DNA of 64,000 nt from Cruorifilaria tuberocauda (lineage: Eukaryota > Nematoda > Chromadorea > Rhabditida > Onchocercidae), in contig JABVXU010000012.1 in assembly GCA_013365365.1 (NCBI GenBank), positions 248,001 through 312,000 on the forward strand, written 5' to 3'. The notes beneath the pieces are model-generated. The model had not been told where the DNA came from, did not search any database, and saw only the letters and a program-made list of their open reading frames with translations. The position numbers were made by a program, and so were the translations under genes. How positions within the stretch are numbered: the first letter of the stretch is position 1; each line of letters begins with the position of its first letter. Positions 63,501 through 64,000 of this stretch are shown here, in pieces.

Positions 63501-63998
63501 AAAGTGATACTAAGTGGGGTTATTGCTTCAAATATGAAATTGAAAGGAAAAGATAATAAAGTCAGTTTTGGAAGGCTTAGACGCACAAAACCGATACTTA
63601 CCCCAGTTAACGACACTAACACAGATACTGCCTATTAATTTACCGTGAGATATTTTCAGCATCTCAATTTCCTGCTACGTTTTCGATTTTTTCCATAAAA
63701 CTCAAAGAGCCTACTGATATGTATCGTTATTGCGAAATTAGGACAACTGTCTAGTGAAGCGATAGATTCGTGTAACACTGATTTGTCATTTGCGTAACCA
63801 TGCCAGCTGTTTTATAGTGAAGAGCATAGGTGTCAGGTTTGAAGCATCCTGATGTAGCTGGTCAATGAAATTAGCTAGTTGATTTATTTGAAAAGGATTA
63901 ATTTGCAGATGGATAATGAGGTAACAGATTTGACCGGGACGAGCACTTCAGTTGAAAATATGATTGTTGTAGTGATGAAGAGTGATTTATACAAATGA
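48542..63998 (+). CDS. Long multi-exon gene, product not recognised (partial?)
   Basis: Exons: 48542-48673 (ATG directly after TTTCAG), 49203-49338, 55997-56091, 57342-57595, 57671-57766, 57868-57961, then either a terminal exon 59608-59796 (TAA) or its 5' part, then 60176-60290, 62502-62623 and 63909-63998 (open to TGA at 63996). All phases agree. The N-terminus is acidic and Ser-rich (SLRSLDDDDFRNLLNTA); then a helical, charged part (ADNLLAQFRREAEMNQQK; SSRARELLQKYAES), a long hydrophilic Asn/Ser/Thr-rich middle, and a more conserved-looking C-terminal part (NPFTYSAGQLRLHGNRVG; AHFDGRETYARGLLDPTEDT). There is no signal peptide or membrane segment, so it is probably cytoplasmic, perhaps cytoskeletal; that is a guess. 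Introns are unusually large (6.6 kb for intron 2), and intron 2 encloses a minus-strand gene. The gene may continue past 64000. Confidence 0.6.
50547..52512 (-). CDS. Small secreted Cys-rich protein, ET-module/Ly6-like
   Basis: Exons (5' to 3'): 52512-52458, 51744-51622, 51285-51190, 50853-50800, 50649-50629, 50557-50547 (TGA). They join in phase to about 119 residues; the last, very short exon is the least certain. The protein opens with a signal peptide (MKLSSVIWLLVMPTCLRYA) followed at once by ECLKCYSCDSLADCADP, then LCPKNNECF, GCSPTCDRVNIEGKLCRTC and ELCNG. The Cys spacing and the closing CN match the nematode ET module and the wider Ly6/uPAR three-finger group. The tail is short and Pro/Lys-rich (PAALPPRKLSG), without an obvious GPI-anchor helix, so the product is probably secreted. 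The whole gene lies inside intron 2 of the plus-strand gene at 48542. Function is unknown. Confidence 0.75.
54219..54272. repeat. CT-rich microsatellite
   Basis: Pyrimidine tract dominated by CT units (CCCTCTCTCTTCCTCTCTCT and on), ending in GTGTGAGTGTG. A simple repeat within the 6.6-kb intron. Confidence 0.85.
56092..57341. other. Intron of the 48542 gene
   Basis: AT-rich intron, nothing else recognised. Confidence 0.5.
57962..59607. other. Intron of the 48542 gene
   Basis: AT-rich intron of about 1.6 kb; no convincing exon on either strand. Confidence 0.45.
59608..59796 (+). CDS. Possible alternative last exon of the 48542 gene
   Basis: After ATTATAG the sequence is open in phase 0 for 62 codons to TAA (IRALNDSKEDEVMVNIMSK ... 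SIAASAQGKHDDVSTAF). A GTTAAC site after codon 13 (59646) could instead act as a donor and join in phase to the exon at 60176. So the gene may have a short form ending here and a long form continuing to the right. Confidence 0.45.
   Translation: MRALNDSKEDEVMVNIMSKVSVECESVSTAEANIANNRIQNSVEDSIAASAQGKHDDVSTAF
60291..62501. other. Intron of the 48542 gene
   Basis: 2.2-kb AT-rich intron with an AT dinucleotide run at about 61796-61812. Nothing else recognised. Confidence 0.45.
62624..63908. other. Intron of the 48542 gene
   Basis: 1.3-kb AT-rich intron; nothing else recognised. Confidence 0.4.
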
Positions 63999-64000
63999 AC

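Noticed and set aside
1..64000. tRNA, rRNA or CRISPR elements
   Set aside because: No tRNA-like box pair, rRNA conserved block or regularly spaced repeat was recognised by eye; a tRNAscan and Infernal run would settle the RNA part.

Overview
The window looks like nuclear DNA of a nematode, most likely a spirurid or filarial (clade III) species. It is strongly AT-rich. The genes are split into many short exons, and introns run from about 60 bp to several kb. Acceptors mostly read TTTCAG or TTTTAG. Donors are often GTAAGT but also GTTAGT, GTTTGT and GTTGGT. The genus is an inference. I saw no bacterial-style gene block, no CRISPR array, no rRNA and no tRNA.

Layout from left to right. (1) 717-2132, minus strand: the first two exons of a cadherin gene that runs off the left edge. 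(2) About 4-10 kb: a GC-richer block with small ORFs, a five-exon plus-strand gene of unknown function (6473-8378), and three coding-looking minus-strand segments. (3) 9437-14361, plus: a 16-exon Tudor-domain protein of about 629 residues that resembles EKL-1, a small-RNA pathway factor. (4) 15714-16590, plus: the mitochondrial inner membrane protease subunit IMMP1L, in two exons, complete, with its Ser/Lys dyad. (5) 18113-31489, plus: a 42-exon Sec7 Arf-GEF of the GBF1 family. All 42 exons join in frame to give 2070 residues, so it serves as an internal check on sequence quality. (6) 31.5-37.4 kb: gene-poor, with several degraded or doubtful coding traces. (7) 37455-40370, plus: a BPI/LBP/CETP lipid-binding family gene whose first half reads cleanly but whose C-terminal half changes frame several times, so it is probably a pseudogene. 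(8) 40696-45542, minus: a receptor-type or cytosolic protein tyrosine phosphatase-like gene, converging on the BPI gene. Its catalytic Cys, WPD Asp and Q-loop Gln are all replaced, so it should be a pseudophosphatase. (9) 48542 to the right edge, plus: a long gene with large introns and no recognised domain. Its 6.6-kb second intron holds a small secreted cysteine-rich (ET-module/Ly6-like) gene on the opposite strand (50547-52512).

The genes do not form an obvious pathway. GBF1 (Golgi Arf activation), IMMP1L (mitochondrial presequence processing) and the Tudor protein (germline small RNAs) are housekeeping or germline functions. The cadherin, BPI-like, PTP-like and Cys-rich genes belong to families that expand and decay readily in nematodes. 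Exon coordinates were derived by hand from splice signals and reading-frame phase and may be off by a few bases at non-canonical sites.
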